64,000 nucleotides of DNA, taken from NCBI GenBank assembly GCA_001941025.1, contig MSHE01000015.1:62001-126000 (forward strand), given 5' to 3'. Positions 35,231 through 43,539 of this stretch are shown here, piece by piece. Made by a program: the position numbers and the translations under genes. The DNA comes from Lachnospiraceae bacterium Zagget3 (lineage in GTDB: Bacteria; Bacillota_A; Clostridia; Lachnospirales; Lachnospiraceae). Positions within the stretch are counted from its first letter, which is position 1, and the number at the start of each line of letters is the position of its first letter. The notes beneath the pieces are model-generated. The model was not told where the DNA came from, made no database searches, and saw only the letters and a list, made by a program, of their open reading frames with translations.

Positions 35231-35256
35231 CACGGCATTTTAAAAACCATGCCGTG
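35231..35256. promoter_or_regulatory. Inverted repeat upstream of the response regulator promoter
   Basis: CACGGCAT (35231-35238) and ATGCCGTG (35249-35256) separated by 10 AT-rich bases. On the minus strand it covers about -20 to -45, fitting an activator or autoregulation site. Confidence 0.5.
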
Positions 35257-35306
35257 CAAGAAACCATAACACGGAAATGACACGCCACGGTAAACAGCGG
35301 ATGGAA

Positions 35307-35335
35307 TTGCAATCCGTTCCGGGCAATGATACAAT
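35307..35335 (+). promoter_or_regulatory. Promoter of the alcohol dehydrogenase gene
   Basis: TTGCAA (35307-35312), 17-base spacer, TACAAT (35330-35335). A 7-bp perfect hairpin (GCGGGCG / CGCCCGC, 35340-35366) opens the leader, close to the transcript 5' end. Confidence 0.7.
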
Positions 35336-35389
35336 GAGAGCGGGCGCATCAGAGGGAAACGCCCGCATTCGGATTTCAAGGAGGCTTCC

Positions 35390-36577
35390 ATGCAGAATTT
35401 TACTTTCTACGCGCCGACAGAGATCGTGTTCGGCAGAGACACGGTAAAAGAGACCGGCAGGCTCGCGAAAAAGTGGGGCGCCACAAACGCGCTGATCATT
35501 TACGGCAGTGACCGGGTCGAAAAAAGCGGGCTGCTTCGTTCCATAAAGGCGCAGCTGGACGAAGAGGGCATCGCGCACACCTCCATCGGAGGCGTCCAGC
35601 CCAATCCCCGCGTGGAGTTTGCCCGCGACGCGATTCAGGAGGCCGTTCGGATCAAAGCCGACCTGATCCTTGCCGTGGGCGGCGGCAGTGTCATCGACAC
35701 GGCAAAGGCCGTGGCCATCGGCGCCATGGTCCCGGACACGGACATCTGGGACATCTGGACGAAGAAAGCGCCGCTGCCGGAGACCTCGCTGCCAGTGGGC
35801 GTCGTGCTCACGATCGCGGCGGCGGGAAGTGAGACAAGCGACTCGGCCGTCCTGACCTATACGAAGCAAAATAAGAAGATCGGACTCACCGCGGACTTAA
35901 ACCGCCCGGTCTTCGCGATCATGGATCCGGGGCAGATGTTTACGCTCCCGAAAGAACAGATCGCCTGCGGGGTCGTGGACATCCTGATGCACACGCTGGA
36001 ACGCTATTTTACGCCGGTGGAGAACAACATGCTCACCGATGAGCTCGCGGAGGCCGTGATGCGCGTCATCACGACGGAAGGCCTTGCGGCATACAAAAAC
36101 CCGTCAAATTATGAAGCGTTAAGCGAGGTGATGTGGTGCGGCAGCCTGTCCCACAACCGGCTCACGGAGCTCGGCAGGATGCGGGACTTTACCTGTCACA
36201 AGCTGGGGCATGAGCTCGGCGGGATGTTCGACATCCCGCACGGCATGACGCTTTCCGTCCTCTGGGGCAGCTGGGCGCGGTATGTGTATCAGACCGATCC
36301 GGCGCGGTTTGCCCGCTACGGCGAAAAAGTGTGGGGCATTAAGGAAAAAGATGACGAGGCGTCCGCGCAGGCCGCGATCAAGCGGACGGAGCAGTTCTTC
36401 CGCGATCTGGGCATGCCCACGTGCATCGGGGAGCTTCGGATCGGCATCCAGACCGATGATCTGTTGATGAAACTGGCGGAGAGCGCCACATACAAGGACA
36501 CCGTACGGTTGGGCTGCTTCCAGCCGTTTGACCTGCACGACGCGCTCGCGGTTTACCGCATGGCGAATCACAGGTAA
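35390..36577 (+). CDS. Iron-containing alcohol dehydrogenase (butanol dehydrogenase type)
   Basis: NAD(P)H-dependent group III alcohol dehydrogenase reducing aldehydes such as butyraldehyde or acetaldehyde in fermentation. 395 residues, expected length. The nucleotide-binding GGGSVIDTAKA is at about residues 97-107. Metal ligands are in VVDILMHTLERYF and in HKLGHELGGMFDIPHGMTLSVL. ATG 35390 has SD AAGGAGG with 6-base spacing. Resembles YqhD/BdhA enzymes; cofactor (NADH or NADPH) cannot be decided by eye. Single gene with own promoter and terminator. Confidence 0.92.
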   Translation: MQNFTFYAPTEIVFGRDTVKETGRLAKKWGATNALIIYGSDRVEKSGLLRSIKAQLDEEGIAHTSIGGVQPNPRVEFARDAIQEAVRIKADLILAVGGGSVIDTAKAVAIGAMVPDTDIWDIWTKKAPLPETSLPVGVVLTIAAAGSETSDSAVLTYTKQNKKIGLTADLNRPVFAIMDPGQMFTLPKEQIACGVVDILMHTLERYFTPVENNMLTDELAEAVMRVITTEGLAAYKNPSNYEALSEVMWCGSLSHNRLTELGRMRDFTCHKLGHELGGMFDIPHGMTLSVLWGSWARYVYQTDPARFARYGEKVWGIKEKDDEASAQAAIKRTEQFFRDLGMPTCIGELRIGIQTDDLLMKLAESATYKDTVRLGCFQPFDLHDALAVYRMANHR

Positions 36578-36611
36578 GAAGCGCGGCGCATCTCGGGCCG
36601 ACGCAAACAGG

Positions 36612-36646
36612 CATAGCATTTTTTACTGTTCTGTGCTATGATTTTT
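36612..36646 (+). terminator. Terminator of the alcohol dehydrogenase gene
   Basis: CATAGCA / TGCTATG stem (36612-36618 with 36634-36640) followed by ATTTTT. Its right arm doubles as TGCTATGAT, an extended -10 (36634-36642) that may start the riboswitch transcript. Confidence 0.7.
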
Positions 36647-36667
36647 ACAACTGAATAAGCAAACAGC

Positions 36668-36866
36668 AGGTGTCGGATCGGACCATGCATCTCGTCCGGA
36701 TCCGGTGAAAAGGGAAACAGGTGCGAATCCTGTACGAACTCGTCACTGTGATAAAGGAGTATCCGCCAACAGGCCACTGGGCAACCGGGAAGGCGGCGCG
36801 ATATGAGGATCTTTCAGTCAGGAGACCTGCCCGCTGTTGTACGGGAACTTCGGTTCCGGGCCACGA
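36668..36866 (+). ncRNA. Cobalamin (B12) riboswitch
   Basis: Conserved elements in order: GGTG near the 5' end, GTGAAAAGGGAAACAGGTG with CGAATCCTGT, GCCACTGGG, CCGGGAAGGCGG and ATATGAGGAT. The hallmark B12 box AGTCAGGAGACCTGCC is at 36816-36831. It is followed by a hairpin region and a terminator, then the btuF-like gene. It should turn off importer expression when cobalamin is abundant. The 5' and 3' limits are approximate. Confidence 0.92.
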
Positions 36867-36895
36867 GTAACTGGTTGTACGCTTTTTATTTATGG

Positions 36896-36926
36896 CTCAT
36901 TTACTGTTTGTAAATGAGTTTTTTAT
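36896..36926 (+). terminator. Riboswitch expression-platform terminator
   Basis: Nine-base perfect stem CTCATTTAC / GTAAATGAG (36896-36904 with 36910-36918), loop TGTTT, then TTTTTTATT. It lies 30 bases after the B12 aptamer. A 16-base palindrome GGTTTCCGCGGAAACC follows at 36961-36976. Confidence 0.88.
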
Positions 36927-37029
36927 TCCATGCGTTCCTTTTCTCACCGCGCCGGGCCGGGGTTTCCGCGGAAACCGACAAGGGAAAACAGATGGCGGAA
37001 CAGCCATCGGAAAAGGAGGAACAAAAAAC

Positions 37030-38073
37030 ATGAGAAAAAGAGTGGTAAGCGGATGGGTTGCGGCAGTTCTGGCGGCAGCGCTGCTGGCCGGCTGCGGGAA
37101 CAACGAAACAACGCAGGAGACGGAGGAGACTACCGAGGCAGAGGGCACAGAGGAGAGCAGCGGGGTCGTGGACACCGAGGCAACGGTGGAGGAGGAAGAA
37201 GCCGCCGGAGAAGCGGCAGAGGAGGCCGCGGAGCAGACCGTCTCTTCGGGCGAGACCGAATATCCCATCACCATCACGGACTCCTACGGTGAGACCATCA
37301 CGATCGAGAGCGAGCCGGAAAAAGTGATCTCCGTGGCGCCGAACCTGACCGAGATGATGTTCAAGCTGGACGCCGGCGACAAACTGGTCGGCCGGAGCGA
37401 GTACTGTGACTACCCGGACGAAGCGCTCGAGGTCGAGTCCGTCGGTTCCATGTATTATCCGGACATCGAGGCGATCGTTGCGCTCGAGCCGGACCTCGTG
37501 ATCGTATCCACTCACTTTGATGACGAGAGTACAGAGAAACTCGAGGAATTGAACATCCCGATCATCACACTCTATGAAGAATATGATTATTACGGGGCCT
37601 ACGATATGATCGCCATGCTGGGCGAGATCGTAAACCGAAATGAAGAGGCGGCGGCCACCATAGAAGAGATGCAGGAGACCGTCGATGAAGTGGAACAGAC
37701 CGTGGAAGGACAGGAAGAACCGACCGTCTACTATGTGACCGGGTACGGGGAATACGGCGACTTCACCTGCGGCGGAGACACGTTTACCGGGCAGATCCTC
37801 ACACTGGCGGGCGCGGACAACATCGCGCAGGATGTCTCCGGATGGAGCATCACGACCGAGGAGATTATCGAGGCGGATCCGGAGATCATCATCCTCCCGG
37901 AGTATATGAAGGACGATTTCATGGCGACGAGCCCTTACAGCGAACTGACCGCGGTGAAAGAGGGACACGTCTATACGATCGACAACAATCTGCTGGAGCG
38001 GCAGGGCTACCGCAACGCGGAGGGAGTGCGCGCGGTCGCGGAGATCTGTTATCCGGAGCTCTTTGAGCGATAA
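37030..38073 (+). CDS. btuF: Cobalamin/iron-siderophore ABC transporter substrate-binding lipoprotein
   Basis: 347 residues from ATG 37030 (SD AAGGAGG); the frame is open farther upstream but that part overlaps the riboswitch terminator. Lipobox LLAGC followed by an acidic linker of about 50 residues, then the class III binding fold: YPITITDSYGETITI, VISVAPNLTEMMFKLDAGDKLVGRS, DIEAIVALEPDLVI and a C-terminal lobe ending EGVRAVAEICYPELF. In this superfamily the ligand can be B12, heme or siderophore. The B12 riboswitch directly upstream makes a corrinoid the best guess. First gene of a binding protein-permease-ATPase operon. Confidence 0.87.
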   Translation: MRKRVVSGWVAAVLAAALLAGCGNNETTQETEETTEAEGTEESSGVVDTEATVEEEEAAGEAAEEAAEQTVSSGETEYPITITDSYGETITIESEPEKVISVAPNLTEMMFKLDAGDKLVGRSEYCDYPDEALEVESVGSMYYPDIEAIVALEPDLVIVSTHFDDESTEKLEELNIPIITLYEEYDYYGAYDMIAMLGEIVNRNEEAAATIEEMQETVDEVEQTVEGQEEPTVYYVTGYGEYGDFTCGGDTFTGQILTLAGADNIAQDVSGWSITTEEIIEADPEIIILPEYMKDDFMATSPYSELTAVKEGHVYTIDNNLLERQGYRNAEGVRAVAEICYPELFER

Positions 38074-38112
38074 GCGGCGCGAGTGCGGATCCGGGCAGAG
38101 GCCACTCGCCGC
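38074..38112 (+). other. Intercistronic hairpin between btuF and btuC
   Basis: GCGGCGCGAGTG pairs with CACTCGCCGC (two unpaired bases), starting immediately after the btuF stop; only TTT follows. Probably stabilises the btuF message or lowers downstream expression. Confidence 0.55.
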
Positions 38113-38123
38113 TTTACAAGATT

Positions 38124-39206
38124 ATGAAAAATCGGCAAAGGAATAAAAACAAAAGAAGCCATGGGGCCTCCCTCTGGGTGATCATCCTTTTGATCCTGAT
38201 CCTCGTGGGGGTCTCCATTGTGGCAATGTCCGTCGGCTCGGCAGACATCACCGTCGGAGACAGCTTTCGGATCGTCCTCGGCAACCTGCCGGGCTTCCGG
38301 AACGTGATCGACGTGTCGCAGTTTGCGGGGCCGGACTGGACCGTCATGTGGAGCGTACGGCTGCCGCGGATCTTTGTGGCGCTTTTGGTCGGGGGCATCC
38401 TGTCCATCGTCGGCGCCGCCTTTCAGAGCATTTTTCGGAATCCTCTGGCAGACCCGCATATCCTGGGCATCTCCTCCGGCGCGGCGCTCGGCGCGACGAT
38501 CGCGATGCTGGTGCCTGCGCTCTCCAGTATCGCCATTCCGTTTTTGGGGCTGGGGAGCACCGGTGTGTTCGCCTTCGGCGGCGCGCTGCTCACGGTCTTT
38601 ATCGTCTATCAGGTGGCACGGATCGGCGGCGGGCGGCAATCGACACTGAGCGTCCTTCTGACCGGCGTGGCCATCAGCACGCTGTTTTCTTCCATCATTT
38701 CGCTGCTGATGACCTTCAACCATGACCAGATCGGCAAGGTGTATATGTGGACGATGGGGAGCTTCAACTCCGCCAGCTGGTCGCGGGCGCGGTTTGTCCT
38801 GTTCTTTGCCGTTGCGGGTCTGATCATCCTTTGGGTCTTCGCGCAGAAGCTCAACATCATGCTCATGGGCGAGGAGGACGCGGAGTGCCTCGGCATCAAC
38901 ACAAGGCGCCTGCGCAACGGGATCATCGTCCTTTGCTCCATTCTGGTCGCCGGGGCGGTTTCCGTCAGCGGCATTATCGGATTTGTGGGTCTTATGATCC
39001 CGCACTGTGTCCGGATGGTCTGTGGGGAAGATCTGCGCAAGATCATACCGTACGGATTCTTTTTGGGCGCCTCGTTTTTGGTGGTCTGTGACACTTTGGC
39101 GAGGACGATTGCGGCGCCGACCGAGATCCCGGTCGGCATCATTACGGCCATCTGCGGCGCGCCGTATTTTATTTATCTTGTCTGGAGACAGTTTCGGCGA
39201 GTATAA
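38124..39206 (+). CDS. btuC: FecCD-family ABC transporter permease, cobalamin-type
   Basis: 360-residue integral membrane permease, about ten hydrophobic segments, in the BtuC/FecCD family. Family blocks include RLPRIFVALLVGGILSIVGAAFQSIFRNPLADPHILGISSGAALGA and, near the C-terminus, GIIGFVGLMIPHCVRM with LARTIAAPTEIPVGIITAI. It forms the channel for the binding protein encoded upstream. No good SD precedes ATG 38124, and a stable hairpin lies just upstream, so translation may be coupled or weak. The ATPase gene follows after 68 bases. Confidence 0.9.
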   Translation: MKNRQRNKNKRSHGASLWVIILLILILVGVSIVAMSVGSADITVGDSFRIVLGNLPGFRNVIDVSQFAGPDWTVMWSVRLPRIFVALLVGGILSIVGAAFQSIFRNPLADPHILGISSGAALGATIAMLVPALSSIAIPFLGLGSTGVFAFGGALLTVFIVYQVARIGGGRQSTLSVLLTGVAISTLFSSIISLLMTFNHDQIGKVYMWTMGSFNSASWSRARFVLFFAVAGLIILWVFAQKLNIMLMGEEDAECLGINTRRLRNGIIVLCSILVAGAVSVSGIIGFVGLMIPHCVRMVCGEDLRKIIPYGFFLGASFLVVCDTLARTIAAPTEIPVGIITAICGAPYFIYLVWRQFRRV

Positions 39207-39274
39207 TGGTTGCAGGCAGATGATGGTACCGCGCGGCGCGGGAGAACGCGCAGACAAAAAGAGAGGGAAGAGCG

Positions 39275-40078
39275 ATGCAGGAATCCTGTATTGAGGTGGA
39301 TCGGCTCCTATGGACGCCGGATCCCAAAAAAGAGCCCATTTTAAAAGACATTTCCGTCGAATTCCGGCAGGGAGAATTTTACGGCATCTTAGGCCCGAAC
39401 GGCGCCGGCAAGACGTCGCTGGTCCGCCATGTTCTGGCGCTGCTCCCGCACACGGCCGGGACGGTTCGGCTGGACGGAAAAGAGACGGAGCGGCTGGGCC
39501 GGAAAGAACTCGCGACGGAGATCTCCTTCCTGCCGCAGAGCTTTCCCGCCGAGGTGAACTTTACGGTATACGAAGTGGTGGAAATGGGGCGGGAGCCTTA
39601 CCGCAAGCCGTTTACGGCGCTGACGGAACAGGACCGGGAACAGATCGAGCTGGCGTTAAACGTGACAAACTGCAAGAGGTTGGAGGACAAATCGTTCTAT
39701 CTCTTAAGCGGCGGAGAACGGCAGCGTGTCATGATCGCGCGGACCGTCGCGCAGGATACGCCGTGGATCGTGCTGGACGAACCGGTATCCAGTCTGGATA
39801 TCAAGCATCAGTCCGAATTTATGCAGATGATGCAGGGCTTAAACCGCGAGCAGGGACGCACCGTCATCACGATCATGCATGATCTCAATCTGGCCGCGGA
39901 CTACTGCACCCGGCTCATTCTGATGAAAGAGGGCGAGATCATTACCTCCGGCCCGGTCGAGGAGGTTCTGACCCCCGAAAATCTAAAAGCCACGTTTGAT
40001 GTGGAGTTTCGCTTTCTGCCCGTGCCGGAGCGGAAGTTTCCCTATGTCTTTCCGGAGGTCGCGAAGCCCATTTCGTAA
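39275..40078 (+). CDS. btuD: ABC transporter ATPase, cobalamin/iron type
   Basis: 267-residue ATPase that powers the importer. Walker A GPNGAGKTS (about 40-48), Q-loop LPQSFPAE, signature LLSGGERQRV, Walker B WIVLDEPVSSLD and H-loop IMHDLNLA. A normal C-terminal extension ends the protein. SD AGAGAGGGA before ATG 39275. It completes the btuF-btuC-btuD operon governed by the riboswitch at 36668. No terminator is clear before the tig promoter. Confidence 0.9.
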   Translation: MQESCIEVDRLLWTPDPKKEPILKDISVEFRQGEFYGILGPNGAGKTSLVRHVLALLPHTAGTVRLDGKETERLGRKELATEISFLPQSFPAEVNFTVYEVVEMGREPYRKPFTALTEQDREQIELALNVTNCKRLEDKSFYLLSGGERQRVMIARTVAQDTPWIVLDEPVSSLDIKHQSEFMQMMQGLNREQGRTVITIMHDLNLAADYCTRLILMKEGEIITSGPVEEVLTPENLKATFDVEFRFLPVPERKFPYVFPEVAKPIS

Positions 40079-40091
40079 AAATCGCGTTTTC

Positions 40092-40120
40092 TTGCAATTC
40101 CCACCCCCGTGTGTTATAAT
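40092..40120 (+). promoter_or_regulatory. Promoter of tig
   Basis: TTGCAA (40092-40097), 17-base spacer, TATAAT (40115-40120), with a CCACCCCCGTGTG spacer. Leader about 105 bases. Confidence 0.75.
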
Positions 40121-40231
40121 CCTTAATTGACCGCAAACGGGAGAACTATGCCCTTTTTGCGAAGAAAGCGGCTTCGCCGAATGAACGAAAGAGGACGCTG
40201 CCGCGTAAGCCCAGGGAGGATTTTTTTGGAG

Positions 40232-41581
40232 ATGAGTGTACAAGTCGAAAACATGGATGAAAAAAATATGATCCGCTTGACAATAGAGGTTCCGGAGACA
40301 GAGTTTGAGAGTGCTTTACAGGAGGCCTATCAAAAGCAGAAGAATGAATTTTCCATTCCGGGTTTTCGAAAAGGAAAAGTGCCGAGAAATATCTTTGAGA
40401 AGATGTACGGGCCGGGTGTTTTCTATGAGGAGGCAGCCAACAACCTCATTCCGGAGGCTTACAACGAAGCGATGAAAGAGTGTGACGAGAACATCGTATC
40501 CCGTCCGGTTGTCGACATCGTTCAGATTGAAAAAGGAAAGCCGTTTATCTTTACCGCGGAGGTCGCGGTCCGTCCGGAGGTACAGCTCGGGGAATATAAA
40601 GGCGTGGAAGTAACGCAGATCGACACCGAGCCCACGGAGGAAGAGATCACGGCGGAGATCGACAAAGAGCGGGAAAACAACGCGCGGATCCTTGCCGTCG
40701 AAGGGCGCGCGATTGAAGACGGCGACACCGCGGTCATCGACTTTGAGGGATTCATCGACGACGAAGCGTTTGAAGGCGGCAAGGGCGAGAACTACTCACT
40801 GGAGATTGGCTCCGGCAGCTTTATCCCGGGCTTTGAGGAGCAGTTGATCGGAAAGAATGTCGGCGATGAGCTTGCGGTGAACGTCACCTTTCCGGAGGAT
40901 TACCACGAGGCGGATCTGGCCGGTCAGGACGCGGTCTTTCAGGTGACGATCCATGAGGTAAAGACAAAGGAGCTCCCGGATCTGGACGATGAGTTCGCGC
41001 AGGATGTCTCCGAGTTTGACACCGTGGAGGAATATAAGGACAGCATACGCGGGAAAGTGAAAGAGAGAAAAGAAGACGACGCCCGGCGCACACAGCAGGA
41101 GGAAGCGCTCGACGAGATCGTGGCCGCTTCCGGGATCGACATCCCCGAACCGATGCTGGAAACGCAGTGCGAAAACATGATCAACCGCATGGCACAGCAG
41201 CTGGCCGGTCAGGGGCTTTCCATGGAGCAGTATATGGAGTACACCGGCATGACCTACGATCAGATGAAAGAGGAGTTCCGGCCGGACGCGGAGCGTCAGA
41301 TCAAGAGCGAGCTGGTCCTTGATGCCATCGCGGAGGCGGAGGCGATCGAGATCACCGAGGAGGATATTGAGGCGGAACTGGAAAAGATGGCCGAGATGTA
41401 CCAGATGGATCTGGAACAGTTAAAGGGCTATATGGACGAGGAAGAAGAAGAAAATATGCGGCTTGACCTGGCGTCCCAGAGAGCATACGACTTGATCGGG
41501 GATACGATGAAACCGGTTGAGCGGGCCACTGAGGAGGCGGAACAGGAACAAGCGCCTGTAGAGGAAGAAGACACAGAATAA
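40232..41581 (+). CDS. tig: Trigger factor, ribosome-associated chaperone/prolyl isomerase
   Basis: Binds the ribosome exit tunnel and folds nascent chains. 449 residues from ATG 40232; an in-frame TTG at 40226 is better spaced from the SD (GGGAGGA) and is an alternative start. The ribosome-binding signature is [17 protein letters not shown] (about 47-63). A central FKBP-type domain ([21 protein letters not shown]...[10 protein letters not shown]) precedes the helical C-terminal cradle. The last 20 residues are strongly acidic. It heads the tig-clpP-clpX-lon-engB cluster typical of Firmicutes. Confidence 0.95.
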   Translation: MSVQVENMDEKNMIRLTIEVPETEFESALQEAYQKQKNEFSIPGFRKGKVPRNIFEKMYGPGVFYEEAANNLIPEAYNEAMKECDENIVSRPVVDIVQIEKGKPFIFTAEVAVRPEVQLGEYKGVEVTQIDTEPTEEEITAEIDKERENNARILAVEGRAIEDGDTAVIDFEGFIDDEAFEGGKGENYSLEIGSGSFIPGFEEQLIGKNVGDELAVNVTFPEDYHEADLAGQDAVFQVTIHEVKTKELPDLDDEFAQDVSEFDTVEEYKDSIRGKVKERKEDDARRTQQEEALDEIVAASGIDIPEPMLETQCENMINRMAQQLAGQGLSMEQYMEYTGMTYDQMKEEFRPDAERQIKSELVLDAIAEAEAIEITEEDIEAELEKMAEMYQMDLEQLKGYMDEEEEENMRLDLASQRAYDLIGDTMKPVERATEEAEQEQAPVEEEDTE

Positions 41582-41604
41582 TACAGCGTATGAGGAGGAT
41601 TACT

Positions 41605-42189
41605 ATGAGCTTAGTACCTTATGTAGTAGAACAAACCAGCATGGGAGAGCGCAGTTATGATATCTATTCCAGGCTGCTCAAGGACCGGATCATTTTCCTC
41701 GGGGAAGAGGTCAATGACGTGACGGCCAGCCTGACCGTGGCGCAGCTGTTGTTCCTGGAGTCTGAAGATCCCGGGAAAGACATTCAGCTCTACATTGACT
41801 CGCCGGGCGGCGTGATCACGTCCGGCATGGCCATCTACGACACCATGCAGTATATTAAGTGCGATGTCTCCACGATCTGTATCGGCATGGCGGCCAGCAT
41901 GGGCGCGTTCCTGTTGGCGGGCGGCACGAAAGGCAAGCGGTTCGCGCTTCCCAATTCGCAGATCATGATCCATCAGCCCTCCGGCGGCGCGCAGGGGCAG
42001 GCGACGGACATTCAGATCGCGGCGGAGAACATTTTAAAAGTGAAGAATCGCTTAAATGAGATTCTCGCGGAGAACACGGGGAAATCCCTCGAAGAGATCG
42101 CGGCCGACACGGAGCGGGACAATTTCATGTCCGCCGAAGAGGCAAAGGAATACGGCCTGATCGACGCGGTCATCGCAAACAGACAGTAA
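41605..42189 (+). CDS. clpP: ATP-dependent Clp protease proteolytic subunit
   Basis: Serine peptidase that forms the Clp barrel with ClpX. 194 residues from ATG 41605 with SD GAGGAGG (6 bases spacing). Catalytic Ser98 in [11 protein letters not shown] and His123 in MIHQPSGG match the standard ClpP numbering, and the Asp lies near residue 172. IDSPGGV carries the handle-domain loop. clpX follows after 39 bases. A normal full-length gene. Confidence 0.97.
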   Translation: MSLVPYVVEQTSMGERSYDIYSRLLKDRIIFLGEEVNDVTASLTVAQLLFLESEDPGKDIQLYIDSPGGVITSGMAIYDTMQYIKCDVSTICIGMAASMGAFLLAGGTKGKRFALPNSQIMIHQPSGGAQGQATDIQIAAENILKVKNRLNEILAENTGKSLEEIAADTERDNFMSAEEAKEYGLIDAVIANRQ

Positions 42190-42228
42190 CCGTCAGAAAG
42201 ACACAACGAATATTTTTTAGGAGGAATT

Positions 42229-43482
42229 ATGGCAGGAAGAATGAATCCGGATGAAATCCGCTGCTCCTTTTGCGGAAAGACACAGGATCAGGTAGGCAAG
42301 CTGATCGCCGGCCCGAACGGAGCTTTTATCTGTGACGAATGTATCGAAATCTGCAATGAGATCCTGGATGAGGAGATCCTCGATGTAGAGGGAAGAACTT
42401 CGGCTGCTTCCGATCTGGAGATCAATCTGCTCACACCGGAGGAGATCAACGCGTTTTTAGACGAGTATGTGATCGGGCAGGATGAGGCCAAGAAAGTCCT
42501 CTCCGTCGCGGTTTATAATCATTACAAGAGGATCCTGGCGGAGCCGGCCGAGGATGTCGAGCTGCAAAAGAGCAACGTGTTGATGCTCGGGCCCACCGGA
42601 TCCGGAAAGACGCTGCTGGCCCAGACGCTGGCGCGGATCCTGAATGTCCCGTTCGCCATCGCGGACGCGACGACGCTCACCGAGGCCGGCTATGTGGGCG
42701 AGGACGTCGAAAACATCCTCTTAAAGATCATCCAGGCGGCGGACTATGATGTGGAAAAAGCCCAGTACGGCATCATCTACATCGACGAGATCGACAAGAT
42801 CACACGGAAGTCCGAGAACGTATCCATCACGCGGGATGTCTCCGGAGAGGGCGTGCAGCAGGCGCTCTTAAAGATCCTCGAGGGGACCGTGGCTTCGGTG
42901 CCGCCGCAGGGCGGGCGGAAGCATCCGCAGCAGGAGCTCATCACGATCGACACGACGAACATCCTGTTTATCTGCGGCGGCGCGTTCGAGGGCATCGATC
43001 GGATCATCGAGTCCAGACTGGATCGCGGGACGATCGGATTCAATTCCGAGCTCACGATGAAGGGGGACAAGAAGATCAACGAGATCCTGCGGGAAACCTT
43101 GCCGCAGGACCTGGTAAAATACGGGATGATCCCCGAGTTTGTCGGCCGTGTGCCGGTGGTGGTCACATTAAACGCGCTGGAAAAAGAAGATTTGGTCCGG
43201 ATCTTAAAGGAACCGAAAAACTCGCTGGTCAAGCAGTATCAGAGGCTGTTTGAGTTGGACGGCGTAGAGCTTACGTTCCGGACGGACGCCATCGATGCCA
43301 TCGCGGATATGGCGCTGGGCAGAAAGACCGGCGCGCGGGGATTGCGCACGATCATGGAGAGCGTAATGATGGACCTGATGTACCGGATCCCGTCGGATGA
43401 AACCATTGTGAAATGTACCATTACGAAAAAAATGGTAGAGGGAAGCGGCGAGGCATTGCTGGAATATAAGGAAGCGGTTTAA
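42229..43482 (+). CDS. clpX: ATP-dependent Clp protease ATP-binding subunit ClpX
   Basis: AAA+ unfoldase that feeds substrates to ClpP, 417 residues. The N-terminal C4 zinc finger (CSFCGKTQ, with CDECIEIC) recognises adaptors. Walker A is [10 protein letters not shown], followed by the pore-1 loop region ([14 protein letters not shown]), Walker B YIDEIDKI and the IGF-type loop (GTIGFNSE) that docks on ClpP. SD GGAGGAA at 6 bases. Terminator-like hairpin after the stop separates it from lon. Confidence 0.97.
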   Translation: MAGRMNPDEIRCSFCGKTQDQVGKLIAGPNGAFICDECIEICNEILDEEILDVEGRTSAASDLEINLLTPEEINAFLDEYVIGQDEAKKVLSVAVYNHYKRILAEPAEDVELQKSNVLMLGPTGSGKTLLAQTLARILNVPFAIADATTLTEAGYVGEDVENILLKIIQAADYDVEKAQYGIIYIDEIDKITRKSENVSITRDVSGEGVQQALLKILEGTVASVPPQGGRKHPQQELITIDTTNILFICGGAFEGIDRIIESRLDRGTIGFNSELTMKGDKKINEILRETLPQDLVKYGMIPEFVGRVPVVVTLNALEKEDLVRILKEPKNSLVKQYQRLFELDGVELTFRTDAIDAIADMALGRKTGARGLRTIMESVMMDLMYRIPSDETIVKCTITKKMVEGSGEALLEYKEAV

Positions 43483-43490
43483 GCCATTGT

Positions 43491-43520
43491 GGGCGGTGCC
43501 AAAACGGCACCGCCCTTCTT
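43491..43520 (+). terminator. Terminator between clpX and lon
   Basis: Ten-base perfect stem GGGCGGTGCC / GGCACCGCCC, loop AAAAC, then TTCTT. The T-tract is imperfect, so some read-through into lon is likely. Confidence 0.7.
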
Positions 43521-43539
43521 AGCTGAGAAAGGAATGGAC

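Noticed and set aside
36892..37029. Upstream in-frame extension of the btuF-like gene
   Set aside because: It begins inside the riboswitch terminator; ATG 37030 has an ideal SD and begins a proper lipoprotein signal.
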